Below are positions 43,376 through 54,184 of a DNA stretch of 64,000 nt, in pieces; position 1 is the first letter of the stretch, and each line of letters opens with the position of its first letter. The translations under genes were made by a program, and so were the position numbers. The notes beneath the pieces are model-generated. The model worked only from the letters and a program-made list of their open reading frames with translations, made no database searches and was not told the DNA's origin. Source of the stretch: Pyrenochaeta sp. MPI-SDFR-AT-0127 (Eukaryota; Ascomycota; Dothideomycetes; Pleosporales; Cucurbitariaceae); NCBI GenBank assembly GCA_020747015.1, contig JAGTJM010000018.1, positions 620,001-684,000 of the forward strand, in the 5' to 3' direction.

Positions 43376-45332
43376 ATGCCATTGGGTATCATTGACGACA
43401 ACAAACTTGAGCATGTGCCTGGCACTGCTCCCCTTAACGAACTAGGTCGTACAGACCTCGAAGTTGCAGCCTCTGGCGTTGATCGCGGACTGCTCAAGCA
43501 TGACGCGACGGGGCAGATTGTTCTTATTCCGCAGCCTTCAGACTCACCAAACGATCCATACAATTGGCCAAGATGGAAGAAGGAAATGTTTACATTGGTG
43601 ATTGCATATGGATGTGGTTGCGTTGGAGGTATGATGAACGTCAGCGGTTCTCACTCTGGATTCCTGCTAATAGATAACTTACAGCCGTGGGACCTCTCCT
43701 ATCACCCGCCGCCGTACCGCTTGCCACTGATTTTGGCGTTCCACTACAGCGCTTCAGCCTTGGTGAGTGCAGAATATTACAATAAATGACCCTTCGCTAA
43801 TGATCAAACTAGGTTGTAACGGAGCTTGCATCGTCGCCATCGCTGTCGGTAGTCTTTTGTGCAATACCCTGGCTGTCAAACTTGGAAAGCGGCCTGTCTA
43901 TATCTTCACTACGCTAGGCCTGGCTGTCTCTTCTTTTTGGGCTGCAGAGGTAAAGAGCTTTGGATCACTGGCTGCTGCAAGAACCGTCCAGGGCTTGTGC
44001 ATGGGTACGTATTTGGCGAAGCAGTCAACCGTGTTCTAATGTAAACACAGCTCCTTTCGAGGCCTTGATCCCAGCTTCCGTTGCTGATATATGGCATGTG
44101 CATGAACGTGGCCTGCGAATGGCCATCTTCAATCTTGGCGTACTTGGTGGTATTGTAAGTCACAGCGCCCTGCCTTAGATATGGCAGTTGGCTAACCTAA
44201 GACCAGAATCTTGCGGGACCAATTGGTGAGCTTCACGCGGGAACACTACAGCGTAGCAATACTGATTACAGCAGGCGGATCCATCATTCAACAAGGCTCC
44301 TATCGCATCGCCATGCATGGCATGGGCGGCTCCTTCGTCGTCATGCTCCTCCTTGTCATCTTCTTTATGCCAGAGTCTGCATTCCATCGTGAAGGGGCCC
44401 TGAACATCGATACTAGCGACAAGAACGTTGAACTTGGCGTTTCTGATAAAGAGAAAAATGTTGAGCAAGTTGAAGAGCACTCTGTCAATGCTCACCTCTC
44501 TTCCTCCGAGCCCCGCCAATCTTACGCTAAAGAGCTCCTTCCTTGGAATGGATATTGGGATAAAGTATCATTCTGGCGCACTTTAATTCGTCCATTCTTC
44601 GTCCTTGCTTCTCCGATCGTTATGTGGGCAACACTGCTCTTCACAATTTGTATCTCCTGGCTGGTCTTGATTTCGATTACTCTATCGCAAATCTTCTCTG
44701 CGCCACCGTATAATTTCTCCGTCAGCGCTGTGGGCGCAACAAACGTCTCGTCATTTGTCGCCTCCTTGATCGCAACGTTCGCTGCAGGATATATCATTGA
44801 TGGTGTGGCGAAGTATATGTCGAAGCGCAATAAAGGAATATTTGGTAAGTATCCTTCTCGCTCCCTACAAATATCAACATGAACTCACTGCGAATATGTA
44901 GAGCCTGAGTTCCGTCTTCCAGTCATGGTTACCTATCTTCTCTTCACCGCAACCGGCTTCTTCGCTTGGGGCGAATCGCTATCCAAGTCTGACCCATGGC
45001 CCATCCCCGTCATCGTCTGCATGGGCTTGATCAATCTGGGTGTACAACTCGGGACCACATCTGTCGTCACATACGTTTCTGATTGCCATCGTGAGCAATC
45101 TGCCGAAGCCTTCGCCATAATGAACTTCATCAAAAATATATTTGCATTCGGATTGACATTTTATGCGAACGACTGGCTTGTTGCTCAAGGGGTAAGGGCA
45201 GCTTTCTTCGTTATTGGCGGGACCACTGCTGCAGTCACGTTGACGACTATTCCAATGTATATATGGGGCAAGAAAGCGAGGAGTTGGGTATTCAGACACA
45301 GGGTACTAGACAGGTCATTGAAGTCGCAGTAG
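43376..45332 (+). CDS. MFS permease (DHA1-type), seven exons including a 19-nt exon
   Basis: Exons: 43376-43628, 43685-43762, 43813-44004, 44051-44154, 44207-44225, 44272-44844 and 44902-45332; all phases close to give 549 aa. Each junction restores a conserved block, for example GCVG|AVGPLLSPAAVPLATDFG, GLCMG|APFEALIPASVADIW, GGI|NLAGPI|AGGSI and GIF|EPEFRLPVM. The DHA1 fold shows LGKRPVYIFTTLG (motif A type), VHERGLRMAIFNLGVLGG and FFMPESAFHR before the central loop. Fungal relatives export drugs or small metabolites across the plasma membrane. The N-terminus is acidic and cytoplasmic and includes NDPYNWPRWKK, a common lead-in to this subfamily. Substrate unknown. It lies near the NAT and UstYa genes. 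Confidence 0.87.
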
Positions 45333-46213
45333 GTTAGCGTAAGACTTATAATTGCGTTAGGTGGAATCATATGGGAGATAGGATGCAGCGCTCGCGCCGA
45401 ATTTATTGGTCAAATTTACTTGTACTAAAGTTTCATTTCGTATTGCTAGATGCTCCATGGTAAAGAAGGGGTATCCTGTTCATCCTTGCAGTACTGTGTA
45501 AGTTCAGGTACAGCGTCGATTTCAAGAGGGACAAGATCGACCTTCTTGCTAATCATCCTTACCAAACATGTTCCATCTGAATACACGTTAACTACTCTAA
45601 TATAGTGAACAAAGAGAATTACGTGATTATGTTACAGCAAATGAGACTGTGTCAAGTAGGTGTAAGATGTAACTATTCACGCTAAATTCAAGAGCGTTGG
45701 AGAAGGAATATGGACCCCGCCCTCCGCTGTGGGCTCCATGATTCAACTACAAATGACGCGACACTGCCAGTGTCACAGCTCGAGACACAAAGGTGTAAAA
45801 CGCAACCATATTCCATAGCCGTCCTAATATGTGGCTTTTCATGCGCCTGTGCTTAAGCCTACAAATTGAACATGTCTGAAGGCCAGTCATCTATAGTTTT
45901 CCATTTCGAAGCGTAGGACAGCTTACTCACAAATTAGTTCAATTTGGTCGCAGCTCGAAAGCAGCAGTGAACTTTTCGTTCACTTCCTTTTTGAGGTAAG
46001 TCTTATCGAGCCTGAATTTCTCATTGGCTGCTGAAGACGCAACCTTGAGATCGCGAAAATTCCATGCACCATGACTATTTCCACTTATACCTGAGTCACA
46101 AGCTACGGAGTCTCTTCCGCCATCCACAAAAAAAGACCAATCCATACAACCATATAATTCACGCTTCAAGACTTGCACCCCCACACGAAGCATCAAGCAT
46201 CAAATTTTCCACA
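45333..46213. other. intergenic region
   Basis: 881 bp between the MFS and NAT genes. No gene, RNA or repeat recognised; it includes the NAT promoter. Confidence 0.45.
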
Positions 46214-47302
46214 ATGGCAGTCCCTTCCATTTTCAATGAAGACCAGATCGCTGCATTCGTGAGCCACATCAATCTCCCTCCAGCTCTGCAACAATATCGC
46301 TACTCCGGAAATGCACCCACGGACCTACATTTCCTAACTCAGCTCCACACACATATGATCTCCGCGATCCCATATGAGAATCTTTGGCTGCACTACTCTC
46401 ACACCCATGTAAACAGCATTAAGCCACAAGACACATTCAATAGCATTATCACCAACGCACGCGGACGGGGCGGCTACTGTTTCCAAGTCTCAATCTTCTT
46501 CAACCATATCTTGCGCGCGCTGGGATTTCCTGCATATCTAGTTCCAGTGCGGATACGGCACCGCGTCGACGGCATTCCGCAGGGCGAGTACAGCGGTTGG
46601 GTGCACCTTGTGAATATCGTCACTCTCTCCGACGGCGCCAAATTCTCCATCGACGTTGGCTTCGGTGGCGACGGAGCAACTGCTCCTGTTCCGCTTGTTC
46701 ACAGTCGTCCGCAGACGAACTTAGGCCGCCAGCAGATCCGGCTTGTTCGAGACTGGATCCCTAATCAATTGAACCGCACAGAAGCGAGCAAGCTCTGGAT
46801 CTACGAGTATAGGAACAGCAATGAGCAGGGCTGGAATGCCTTCTACGCCTTTGACGATGGCGCAGAGGCCATGGAACCAGATTTTCATAATCTAAACTGG
46901 TATACTGGGAGTCATCCGGAGAGTTTCCAGACATTTACTGCCATCATTGTCAAATTTCTACGTCGGCCTGTTGAGTCACGCACAGACAGCTATCAAGTTG
47001 GCGACCAAGAGATCTACGGTAAACGCATGCTTATCAACGGCGTGGTCAAGGAGAATTTGGGAGGGAAAACGAGTGTTGTTCAGGATTGCAAGACAGAGGA
47101 AGAAAGACTACTTGCACTGGAAAAGTGGTTTGGTATGCGATTCACAGAGGAAGAGAAACGTGGGATACAAGGTTGGGGAACGGAGTTGAGAGGCGAGGGA
47201 AGTGAAGGTGTGGCTCATAGGCTAGGAAAGACTAGGGAAGTGTGGGAGGTGACGAGGGGAAAGGAAAATAAGAGTCAGTGGAAGGGTCCTGCAAAGGAAT
47301 AG
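46214..47302 (+). CDS. arylamine N-acetyltransferase (NAT)
   Basis: A single exon of 362 aa from the ATG at 46214 (caATGgc context); the frame is open 50 codons upstream but that part is not NAT-like. It transfers acetyl (or malonyl/propionyl in some fungi) from CoA to arylamines in the cytosol. The triad is intact: Cys89 in RGRGGYCFQ, His131 in GWVHLVNIV and Asp147 in SIDVGFGGDG. The N-terminal helical lobe includes IPYENLWLHY, matching the P-x-E-N-L block of the family. Some fungal NATs detoxify plant benzoxazolinone-derived aminophenols, so a role in host-defence tolerance is possible but cannot be read from sequence. It is somewhat longer than bacterial NATs (~280 aa), as usual in fungi. 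Confidence 0.92.
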   Translation: MAVPSIFNEDQIAAFVSHINLPPALQQYRYSGNAPTDLHFLTQLHTHMISAIPYENLWLHYSHTHVNSIKPQDTFNSIITNARGRGGYCFQVSIFFNHILRALGFPAYLVPVRIRHRVDGIPQGEYSGWVHLVNIVTLSDGAKFSIDVGFGGDGATAPVPLVHSRPQTNLGRQQIRLVRDWIPNQLNRTEASKLWIYEYRNSNEQGWNAFYAFDDGAEAMEPDFHNLNWYTGSHPESFQTFTAIIVKFLRRPVESRTDSYQVGDQEIYGKRMLINGVVKENLGGKTSVVQDCKTEEERLLALEKWFGMRFTEEEKRGIQGWGTELRGEGSEGVAHRLGKTREVWEVTRGKENKSQWKGPAKE

Positions 47303-47431
47303 ATTAGAATGTGACAGTCCATCATTTAGACTAGAATATAGACAGACGAAATAGAATTGGTATTTTCCACTAGAAGCAGTTTATATACTCTAGCTGTATT
47401 TTCATCAACATTTCCCTGTTTTCATTCATAT

Positions 47432-48501
47432 CTACACAATCCCCACTCCATCCCCTTTCCTCCACTTCTCACTCCACTCCTTCACACCGTCGAAGTCTCT
47501 GCAGACTCTCTTCGTCCCCCACCCCGGCGCGCCTTCTTGTCCATCCTCCACATTGACGTCTTCGAGATTCGTGTCCGCGGCGCACATCAGCGCTTGCCTG
47601 AGGTACTCAAAGCAGTGTTTCACATGTCCGGCGGCCAGGCCATGCGCGTGCTCTGGATGCTGAATTTGCTCCTCGAGGTACGCATTGATGACGAAGTTGT
47701 CAGGGACGTGGGGATGGTCTGATGAGGAGCGGCGGTGTGAGGAGGCGTGCAGTTCGTGTTGGAGTTTACGGTGCAGGTAGTCGGATGTGAAGTAGGCTGT
47801 TCGTATACCGTGCTAGCGAGTAATGTTAGCAATACATTTCATGACTGTGTATGATAGAAAGAGCGTACAAGATTGATGGGTAGAGGGAACCTACTAAACA
47901 GTGTATTTCATGAAAAACGCTCACGCTCTTCAATTCATTCTTCGTAAGCGTCGGGTGCGAGACGAATCCTCTCCCCTGAGGAATCAGATCCGCCCATGCT
48001 TTCTCAGTAACTGCACTGGGCTCTTGAGCAAATGTATCGTTCCGTTGCCAGACTACGTTTTTGATCGTGCGGTGCGTGTTTCCAAACGGCGCTGTAGTAT
48101 TCTTAGCAATCCTGACGTACCGATATTTCCATTCAAATAGCATTTATTACAATACACGAAAATCACTATAGGGGAAACGGGTGGAGAATCAACGTACGTG
48201 TGTATCCATCAACTTCATACTCAAGCCTGAATATCTCGCCAAATACTACACCGAGCAGCAAGCTCAAAAGCGCCACGAAAATGTAACAGCATGAATGTTT
48301 TAATCTCGAGTGGCGCGGGCGATGCAATTCTCTGGCGACTAGATATGCATTCTCATCGCTGCATGAATTCTTTGAGGCGAAAGTAGAGGACTCTGCAGAG
48401 CTGCTTGCATGGCTGGGATCGTTATTGTCATCAGTGAAGTCTTGAGATATGCTGTGATAGGGTACTGTCTTGGTTCTGAAAAAAGGGTTCAGGTTTTGCA
48501 T
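47432..48501 (-). CDS. UstYa/DUF3328-family protein
   Basis: Exon 1 begins at the ATG of 48499-48501 and exon 3 is 47432-47812. The 82-nt intron 47813-47894 joins HEIHCL to HGIRTAYF. The intron between exon 1 and exon 2 (somewhere in about 48115-48195) is less certain. Exon 1 encodes a ~70-residue Ser-rich cytoplasmic tail and one TM helix (residues ~71-90, CCYIFVALLSLLLGVVFGEI). The lumenal part carries both diagnostic HxxHC motifs: HEIHC and HVKHC, the second followed by FEYLRQALMCAADTN. Proteins with these motifs catalyse oxidative cyclisation, chlorination or hydroxylation in fungal secondary metabolism (ustiloxins and other dikaritin RiPPs, cyclochlorotine). Its presence suggests a small-molecule or peptide pathway nearby; no precursor gene was identified. 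Confidence 0.9.
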
Positions 48502-48937
48502 AGTAAGTGGTGTGTGCTGTGCGAATGGTGCTGCGTAAAGTGACTAGAGAGGTATGCGGTTGAAAGGTGGGATGGTATGTATGTGGAACATCAGCGCTGT
48601 TGAGATGGGAAATTAAGAAACATGAAATGCATGTTTACCTGTATTCAAGTCTCGAAAGGGGAAGCCCTGTGTAGGTGTGGTAGTCACGTGTGAGGCTTCT
48701 AGAAGAAAGAGAAAGCGGAGAGTAAGTGTGGAGAACAAAGGGATTTCCTATTGGGGTATTCGTGGGCATCGCGTAAGGCTAGCCTAGCATGTATAACCAT
48801 CTGTCGCATACGCTACTGTGGCAAGGGGGTATCAAACAATTTCTCGGCCGCCGCGTGTAAAGGGAGTGCACATGGCTTCATTATTCCATCACTGGGGATC
48901 CTCGTCGCGTCGTTGTCAGACTAGTCACGGCTGACGT
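48502..48937. other. spacer
   Basis: 436 bp between the UstYa start and the 3' end of the small hydrophobic protein gene. No gene recognised; the UstYa promoter is expected here. Confidence 0.4.
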
Positions 48938-49299
48938 CTAGTTCAACTTCTTGTTGCCAACGGTGACCTGTCTGCCCTGGCTGCGTTGATACTGCAAGAA
49001 GCCTACAACAGCCGCTGCGAGAACACCGAGCATCAGAAGGTTTCCTATGGCGATATTAGCAACGATAGTCTCCCTGATTCCTGAGGTGACAACTGACCAA
49101 CAACGAAGCTGACGATGCCACCGGCAAGGTCGACGAGGCCCTTGAAGAAGTTGACAACAAGTTCGACGATTTCGGTGGCGAACTTGAGCGCGAACTGAGC
49201 TGTGTTCTGGACGAGGTGGGCGGCGGTGGTGAAGAAGGACCAGACGAGTTCGACGAGCGATGTAGCAACGTCGGAGATGGCGTTGATGATGGACGACAT
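48938..49299 (-). CDS. small amphipathic/membrane protein (102 aa)
   Basis: Two exons, 49098-49299 and 48938-49044 (53-nt phase-1 intron, GTCAGT...CCATAG), giving 102 aa. The first ~65 residues form one long amphipathic helix with regular hydrophobic spacing (SSIINAISDVATSLVELVW..., FALKFATEIVELVVNFFKG). After the intron comes a clear TM helix (GNLLMLGVLAAAVVGFLQY) and a basic tail (QRSQGRQVTVGNKKLN). No signal peptide. I do not recognise a named family; the layout resembles small membrane-shaping or organelle-surface proteins. The splice is strongly supported, since it alone joins the amphipathic and TM parts in frame. Confidence 0.72.
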
Positions 49300-50027
49300 G
49301 TTGAAGTGCTTTGAACAATTGAAGTACTATGGATGGTAGTAGGGTTCGAGAGGACACCAGAGTGGTATATGTGGTTTGCTTGGAGGTGTAGTATACCTTT
49401 GCAACAAGCGTGACCTAGCTCCAGGCAGCTTTATGGCTTCCAAGCTTCCTTCTGGAATGACGCTGCAGCTACGTTATGTCGGGTGCACTTCCTGTTTCTT
49501 TCAGCCCCTTGCTGGCGATCTGGGCTTGCCGTCGAGGTGGCTGGTTGGCTGTGCTGGATGAATGCAGTGCCTGGTTTGAGTGGGAGTGACGTCAGTCGTG
49601 TAACTGGCGGGCGTTCCACGACAACAAAGAGAAACGATTGAAGAGACATGAGATGGAAGTGTATGATAAGATACATTAATACGCTACACTACTGTACATG
49701 AAATAAAGAAGAGACGTGAGCGAGTTCATATCAAAAAGTGCTCGTGGCATCGCGCACTAGGCAAGGCAAAAGCAAAGACGTCATAGCGGTGATGCGAGAG
49801 TCGCCAACACTATCCTCCACGCGATGGTGAGATATCCCAAGGCCGTTGTACTTACATCGTGAGGACATGTCGTCGATGAAGTAGAGTGCGCGTCTATGCT
49901 CTCTGGGGTTCTGGGTACTGGGCGACGCGACGTCCCCACTTGCGTCATAGCGTCGGGTCGGCATCGTGCGGAATGTTGTCTAGCAACCACTGACAACCCA
50001 ATTGTACGCAGTACTTCTTGCACCACC
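49300..50027. other. divergent intergenic region
   Basis: 728 bp between the starts of the small protein gene and the GH16-like gene; both promoters lie here. Frames open upstream of the GH16 start add no conserved sequence. Confidence 0.45.
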
Positions 50028-51230
50028 ATGTCAGGCACATTCGACAAGCTGTTCGCAAAGGGCAAGGCAAAAGTCAAGGAGTTCACCAACCAGCCCTCGT
50101 CGCACCAGCAGCAAGGCTATCCAGGCCAGCAACCTCCACAGGGCTACCCGCCTCACAACCAAGGGCAGTACTCTGGCGGCCAGTATCCTCCACAGCAGCA
50201 ATATCCGCCGCAGAGCCAGTACCAGCAATATCCCCCTCAGAACCAACAATGGGGTCCGCCACAGAATCAATGGGCTCCTCCCCAGCAGCAGCAACAGCAG
50301 CAATGGGGCCCGCCGCCTCCACAACAACAACAACCTTTTGCACCGCCCATCCCACAAGCTAGCAAACCCCAATCGCCGCAGCCCCAAGGACCGCCTGTCC
50401 CCCAGAATCGGCCGCTCTCCGCACAGCCTCCCCCGCCGCAGAACATCCCGCCTCCGCAGAGCGAGAAGGTGTACTGGAAACCCTCGTTCGATGCCGCGAC
50501 GCCCATCTCTCACAACTTCCGACACGAAATCGGCGACAATGGCTGGGGCAACAACGAGAAGCAAATGTACACAGACAACCCGGCAAACTCATTTCACCAC
50601 GATAACCGCCTAATCATTCGCGGACTCGTGCAGAACGGGAGCTACACGTCGGCCCGGCTTACATCACACCAAACCTTGTCGCGACCCCGGGGATACCTGA
50701 CGGCAACAATACTACCGCCTGTCGCCGAAGGCATATGGCCTGCATACTGGATGCTGCCAAAAGACCCCTTTCAGTGGCCGACTGACGGAGAAATCGACAT
50801 ATTCGAAAGCTGGAATGGCGACTGTGTAAACCATTCGTGCTTGCACTGGGGCCAATACAACGGCGAGGACTGGAACAAGCATCGCGTCATCGAGACCCAC
50901 CTCCCTGCTATGCCTGCTCAACCACACACCTTCGGATTTGCTTGGATAGAAGAAGAGGGCATACCAGATTGGCGCGGGAGGATGATATGGTACATCGATG
51001 GCAGGCCTGTCATGAAGGGCAATATCCCGCCCGGCACAAGGCGCATGGAAGAGTTCAGACTCATGATCAACATTGCCATGGGTGGCGATGTTTGTAAAGG
51101 CAAGTTGCCCAAGGATGGGTATTACGACATGATTGTCAGTGACGTTAAAATGTGTGAAGAGCCGCCACAGGGTGGGTGGCAGGGGTTCGAGCAGACGTGG
51201 AACAGCACACAGGAAGGCAAAACCATGTGA
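50028..51230 (+). CDS. GH16-family protein with Gln/Pro-rich N-terminus and no signal peptide
   Basis: A single exon of 400 aa from the ATG at 50028 (caccATGtc). Residues 1-25 form a charged helix; 26-145 are Gln/Pro/Tyr/Gly-rich with repeated GYPP, QYPP and QWGPP units and poly-Gln runs; 148-400 form the enzyme. The catalytic GH16 signature is DGEIDIFES with Glu255, Asp257 and Glu260 (ExDxxE). It is supported by WPAYWML before it and IWYIDGRPV and INIAMGGD after it. GH16 enzymes cut beta-1,3 or mixed-linked glucans. A secretion signal is absent, which is unusual; the enzyme is either intracellular, unconventionally exported, or miscalled at the start. The convergent SDR gene ends 43 bp away. 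Confidence 0.88.
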   Translation: MSGTFDKLFAKGKAKVKEFTNQPSSHQQQGYPGQQPPQGYPPHNQGQYSGGQYPPQQQYPPQSQYQQYPPQNQQWGPPQNQWAPPQQQQQQQWGPPPPQQQQPFAPPIPQASKPQSPQPQGPPVPQNRPLSAQPPPPQNIPPPQSEKVYWKPSFDAATPISHNFRHEIGDNGWGNNEKQMYTDNPANSFHHDNRLIIRGLVQNGSYTSARLTSHQTLSRPRGYLTATILPPVAEGIWPAYWMLPKDPFQWPTDGEIDIFESWNGDCVNHSCLHWGQYNGEDWNKHRVIETHLPAMPAQPHTFGFAWIEEEGIPDWRGRMIWYIDGRPVMKGNIPPGTRRMEEFRLMINIAMGGDVCKGKLPKDGYYDMIVSDVKMCEEPPQGGWQGFEQTWNSTQEGKTM

Positions 51231-51273
51231 ATATCTATACAAACAAAACATACAAAATTCCAACGACGCCCAT

Positions 51274-52302
51274 TCACACCGCTTTGGGCCTCTCCAGTGT
51301 TTGCCGTACGCCTGCAAACTCTAGCTCCGCCAACGTCTCCTCCCACAACCTCTCCGTCGTTTGCTTGCCTTCAGGCGTGTACATCATCTGATGGAATGGC
51401 GATACCTCCCAGAACATGACGAATCCGCCGTGGCTCTCCTTGCCCTTTGCAGCACATGCGTCCACATATGTCCAAGCCGCCTGCTCGGGCGTGCGACTCA
51501 TCGCCTTCTTCATCACCTTCATCAACAGCTGCCCTGCTCCTGACACGTCTCTGTGCAGTTCCGTGCCCGACGTCAATCCTGGCTCGACAGTGTTGATGAT
51601 AACGTTATCCGCTGATACCGCCTCACTGAGCTTCTGCACCAGCATCATAACGAGCGTCTTGCTAACAGAATAGCGCTCGCCTGCTGCTACGAAACCCGAG
51701 AACGGTACATCAAAGGACGGAATCAGCGGAACCGCGTCTCGATTCGAAAAGGAAGAAAGAAGCCCCATGCCGGAGCCAACAATCGTCAACCGCCCAGGCT
51801 GCTGGCCAGTAGTTTTGGGCTTCAGCACGGGAATCAAGAGTATAGCGAGCAGCGCGGTGGAGAGGTAGTTGATCTGAAAAACCTCCTCATGACCCGTTGA
51901 TTCGTTGATTTTGGAAATCGCACCACCGCCTGCACCAGCGTTGAGAATGGCTATATCGAGTCGCGGCAATGTACTGCAGCGTTGGGCAAAGGCCTGGATC
52001 GATGGGTAAGAGAGCATATCTAGTTCCCATACATCGATCTTCAAGTCTATATGCTTCTTTCTAATTGATGCAGCCGCTTCGTTCCCTTTGCTGATGGAGC
52101 GGACGGCGAGAATAATGTGCGAGACGCCGAGTGTGGGGAGGAGTGTTGCACATGCTAAACCGATGCCGCTGTTGCTTCCTGTGATGAGCGCAGTCTTGCC
52201 TACGAGGGAGACTTTGGGTTGTTTGTTGTTGGAGATGCGTGTGGCCTTCAACATGAGATTGAGGCTTGAGTCCTTGTTAGGCGAGAGGGCTGCGGATGCC
52301 AT
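51274..52302 (-). CDS. short-chain dehydrogenase/reductase
   Basis: A single exon of 342 aa from the ATG at 52300-52302. It is an NAD(P)-dependent oxidoreductase of the SDR superfamily. The cofactor motif is TGSNSGIG (41-48), the structural NAG is at 121-123, and the catalytic residues are Ser177 (IVGSG), Tyr211 and Lys215 (YSVSK). AVRSISKGNEAA after the second strand fits the retinol-dehydrogenase-like subgroup often found in fungal secondary metabolism. No signal peptide. The substrate is unknown. It is divergent from the Fungal_trans_2 regulator, whose start lies 474 bp away, so shared control is possible. Confidence 0.9.
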   Translation of the reverse strand: MASAALSPNKDSSLNLMLKATRISNNKQPKVSLVGKTALITGSNSGIGLACATLLPTLGVSHIILAVRSISKGNEAAASIRKKHIDLKIDVWELDMLSYPSIQAFAQRCSTLPRLDIAILNAGAGGGAISKINESTGHEEVFQINYLSTALLAILLIPVLKPKTTGQQPGRLTIVGSGMGLLSSFSNRDAVPLIPSFDVPFSGFVAAGERYSVSKTLVMMLVQKLSEAVSADNVIINTVEPGLTSGTELHRDVSGAGQLLMKVMKKAMSRTPEQAAWTYVDACAAKGKESHGGFVMFWEVSPFHQMMYTPEGKQTTERLWEETLAELEFAGVRQTLERPKAV

Positions 52303-52776
52303 TTTTATGGGTCAAGTTGTTGGACGATTGGCTTGTAAGGACAATTTGAATGGCCTTCTCAACGAAGCAGAACAGCTCCTTTTATGTATTTCCGTCTGTG
52401 AGGAGCCATTCCTCGTTGGATCTGTGGTCCTCATTCCAAGACCACTCATCTTCACACATTGCATCTGTTCATTATGGTGGATGGTCTAATGGAGTGAGCG
52501 CTTTTCCCAAACAGGCCAGCATTGTGGAAAATGTCCATGCGCAAAGTCCTACCCGTCTCTTCCTTCATCATCTCGCTTGTGTTCGTCCGCTAACATGCGT
52601 TGAGCCTTGGGGCGCAGTAGTCGTGATAAGGTAGGCTAGGTCGGCGCTCCTCTTCGTCCGGACGGCTGAACATTGTACCGCTCGCTGCGCCATCCTCGAC
52701 AACACTTGATCTATACCGAAAGGAGCCAACAATCTGGTCTTTTGCACGTCTTTCATCGGCTTCACTGACAGCAAAT
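52303..52776. other. divergent promoter, SDR / regulator
   Basis: 474 bp shared by two divergent starts. No specific operator could be assigned by eye. Confidence 0.45.
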
Positions 52777-54184
52777 ATGACGACACAGTTTGAATTCATC
52801 ATCGCTGATCCATCGGTCAATCTCAAGCCAGGCAAAAGCTCACTCATCCGCAGTCGCTGCATGCAGGGCAAAAACAAGCGCGAAGGTTCTCGACGGTCCG
52901 TCCAGTCGAGAAAGAAAGAGCGTGCAGCTAGGCATGAAACGAATGTTGATCCTCTCGTGACTATACCGCCGTCTTTGCATAACTTTGTCGCCGACCGATT
53001 CGCCAGCCATGTCGACGCCGAGGGTCAAGAACTCCTCCTCAAAGCCTTTGCCTACAACCTCACTAACCAGTCCATGTCGCCACTAGATCGCTGCGTGGAT
53101 TTCGACCGCGTCGAAGCTGACTTCTTTACCTGGCTATATACAGATTCTGCCTTTCTGCACTGCATTTTGTCTATCAGCTACGCGGTCAATGACATTGTTG
53201 TGCCGACCTGGAATGGGCAGCCTGGGAAGAAAGTAGTGTCCCACCTGCGCGACACACTGTCAATACTAGCGAAGAAGATGGATGCCAGCAACGCTCATGA
53301 GGACGAAGCAGTGCTTTATGTTGTGATCAATCTGGCACTGCTTGCCGCTGTGTATGGCGACTGGGCGGCAGCATCTGCCCACTTTGCGGGCCTGCACAAG
53401 ATCGTGCAGCTCAGAGGCGGCATAGATTTTCTTCGAACACGGCCTATAATTCATTTCAAACTTGATAGGTAAGTGCACATGGGTGTGAAGCAGTTACTTC
53501 GCTTTGCTCATCTACCTTCAAAGACTCGATCTTGCCTGGTCTCTCAGTTCGGGCAAAGCGCCCCTATTCCTGCATCCAGTCATCTCGTGGGATCCGCTCC
53601 GAAAAAGTTTACATATTAAACCGGACCTGTACAAGCCTCCAGCCAATTGGGATGTCCGGCTCACATCCGTGTTCTGCGACTTCCAGTATCTGACAACGAC
53701 CATTAATGAGAATGTGCACATGCATGCTCGCTACAATGCAACCTGCTTCCAAAGTATCTTGAGCACACTCCAATCACGACTCATTCATCTCGCCGGCACA
53801 CTGACCCACCCAATAGAAGAGCTGATCCGTCTCTCTTTGCTGGTATTTCTGACAACCACCTTCAAGGTCCCCGGTCGGAAAATTCCATATACGTGGATTG
53901 CGAAAAAGCTCGCAGCTGCATATGCGAGTGCCGAAGACCTGATTAATAGCCAAGAGACGCTGCAGCTGTGGGTAATCATCATGGCCGCAATTTCGGTGTC
54001 CAGTTCAGATGAGCCTTGGCTGGTTTGTGCATGGAGAGTTGGTCACTGTGCAACCAGCTGGAATGAAACCAGAAAGAAACTGTCGAGTGTGATGTGGATT
54101 GACTGCATCCATGATCAGCGTGGAGAAATCGCGCACAACATGCTCACACAGACACTCATTGAAATAGAACGAACTGGAGAGTAG
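52777..54184 (+). CDS. Fungal_trans_2-domain protein without a zinc cluster
   Basis: Two exons, 52777-53468 and 53524-54184 (55-nt phase-2 intron restoring FKLDR|LDLAWSLSSG), encode 450 aa. The start (MTTQFEFIIADPS...KSSLIRSRCMQGKNKR) is a recurring N-terminus of this group in filamentous fungi. It is followed by a basic stretch and the helical PF11951-type domain (for example DLRDTLSILAKK..., YGDWAAASAHFAGLHKIVQLRGG). A Zn2Cys6 DNA-binding motif is absent, so direct DNA binding is doubtful; it may be a regulator that lost the zinc finger or a protein-interaction module. Predicted nuclear or cytosolic. Its divergent partner is the SDR gene. Confidence 0.8.

Noticed and set aside
50002..50613. 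Long alternative frames (both strands) across the Gln/Pro-rich part of the GH16 gene
   Set aside because: These are shadows of a repetitive CAG/CCN-rich coding sequence; only the GH16 frame continues into a known domain.
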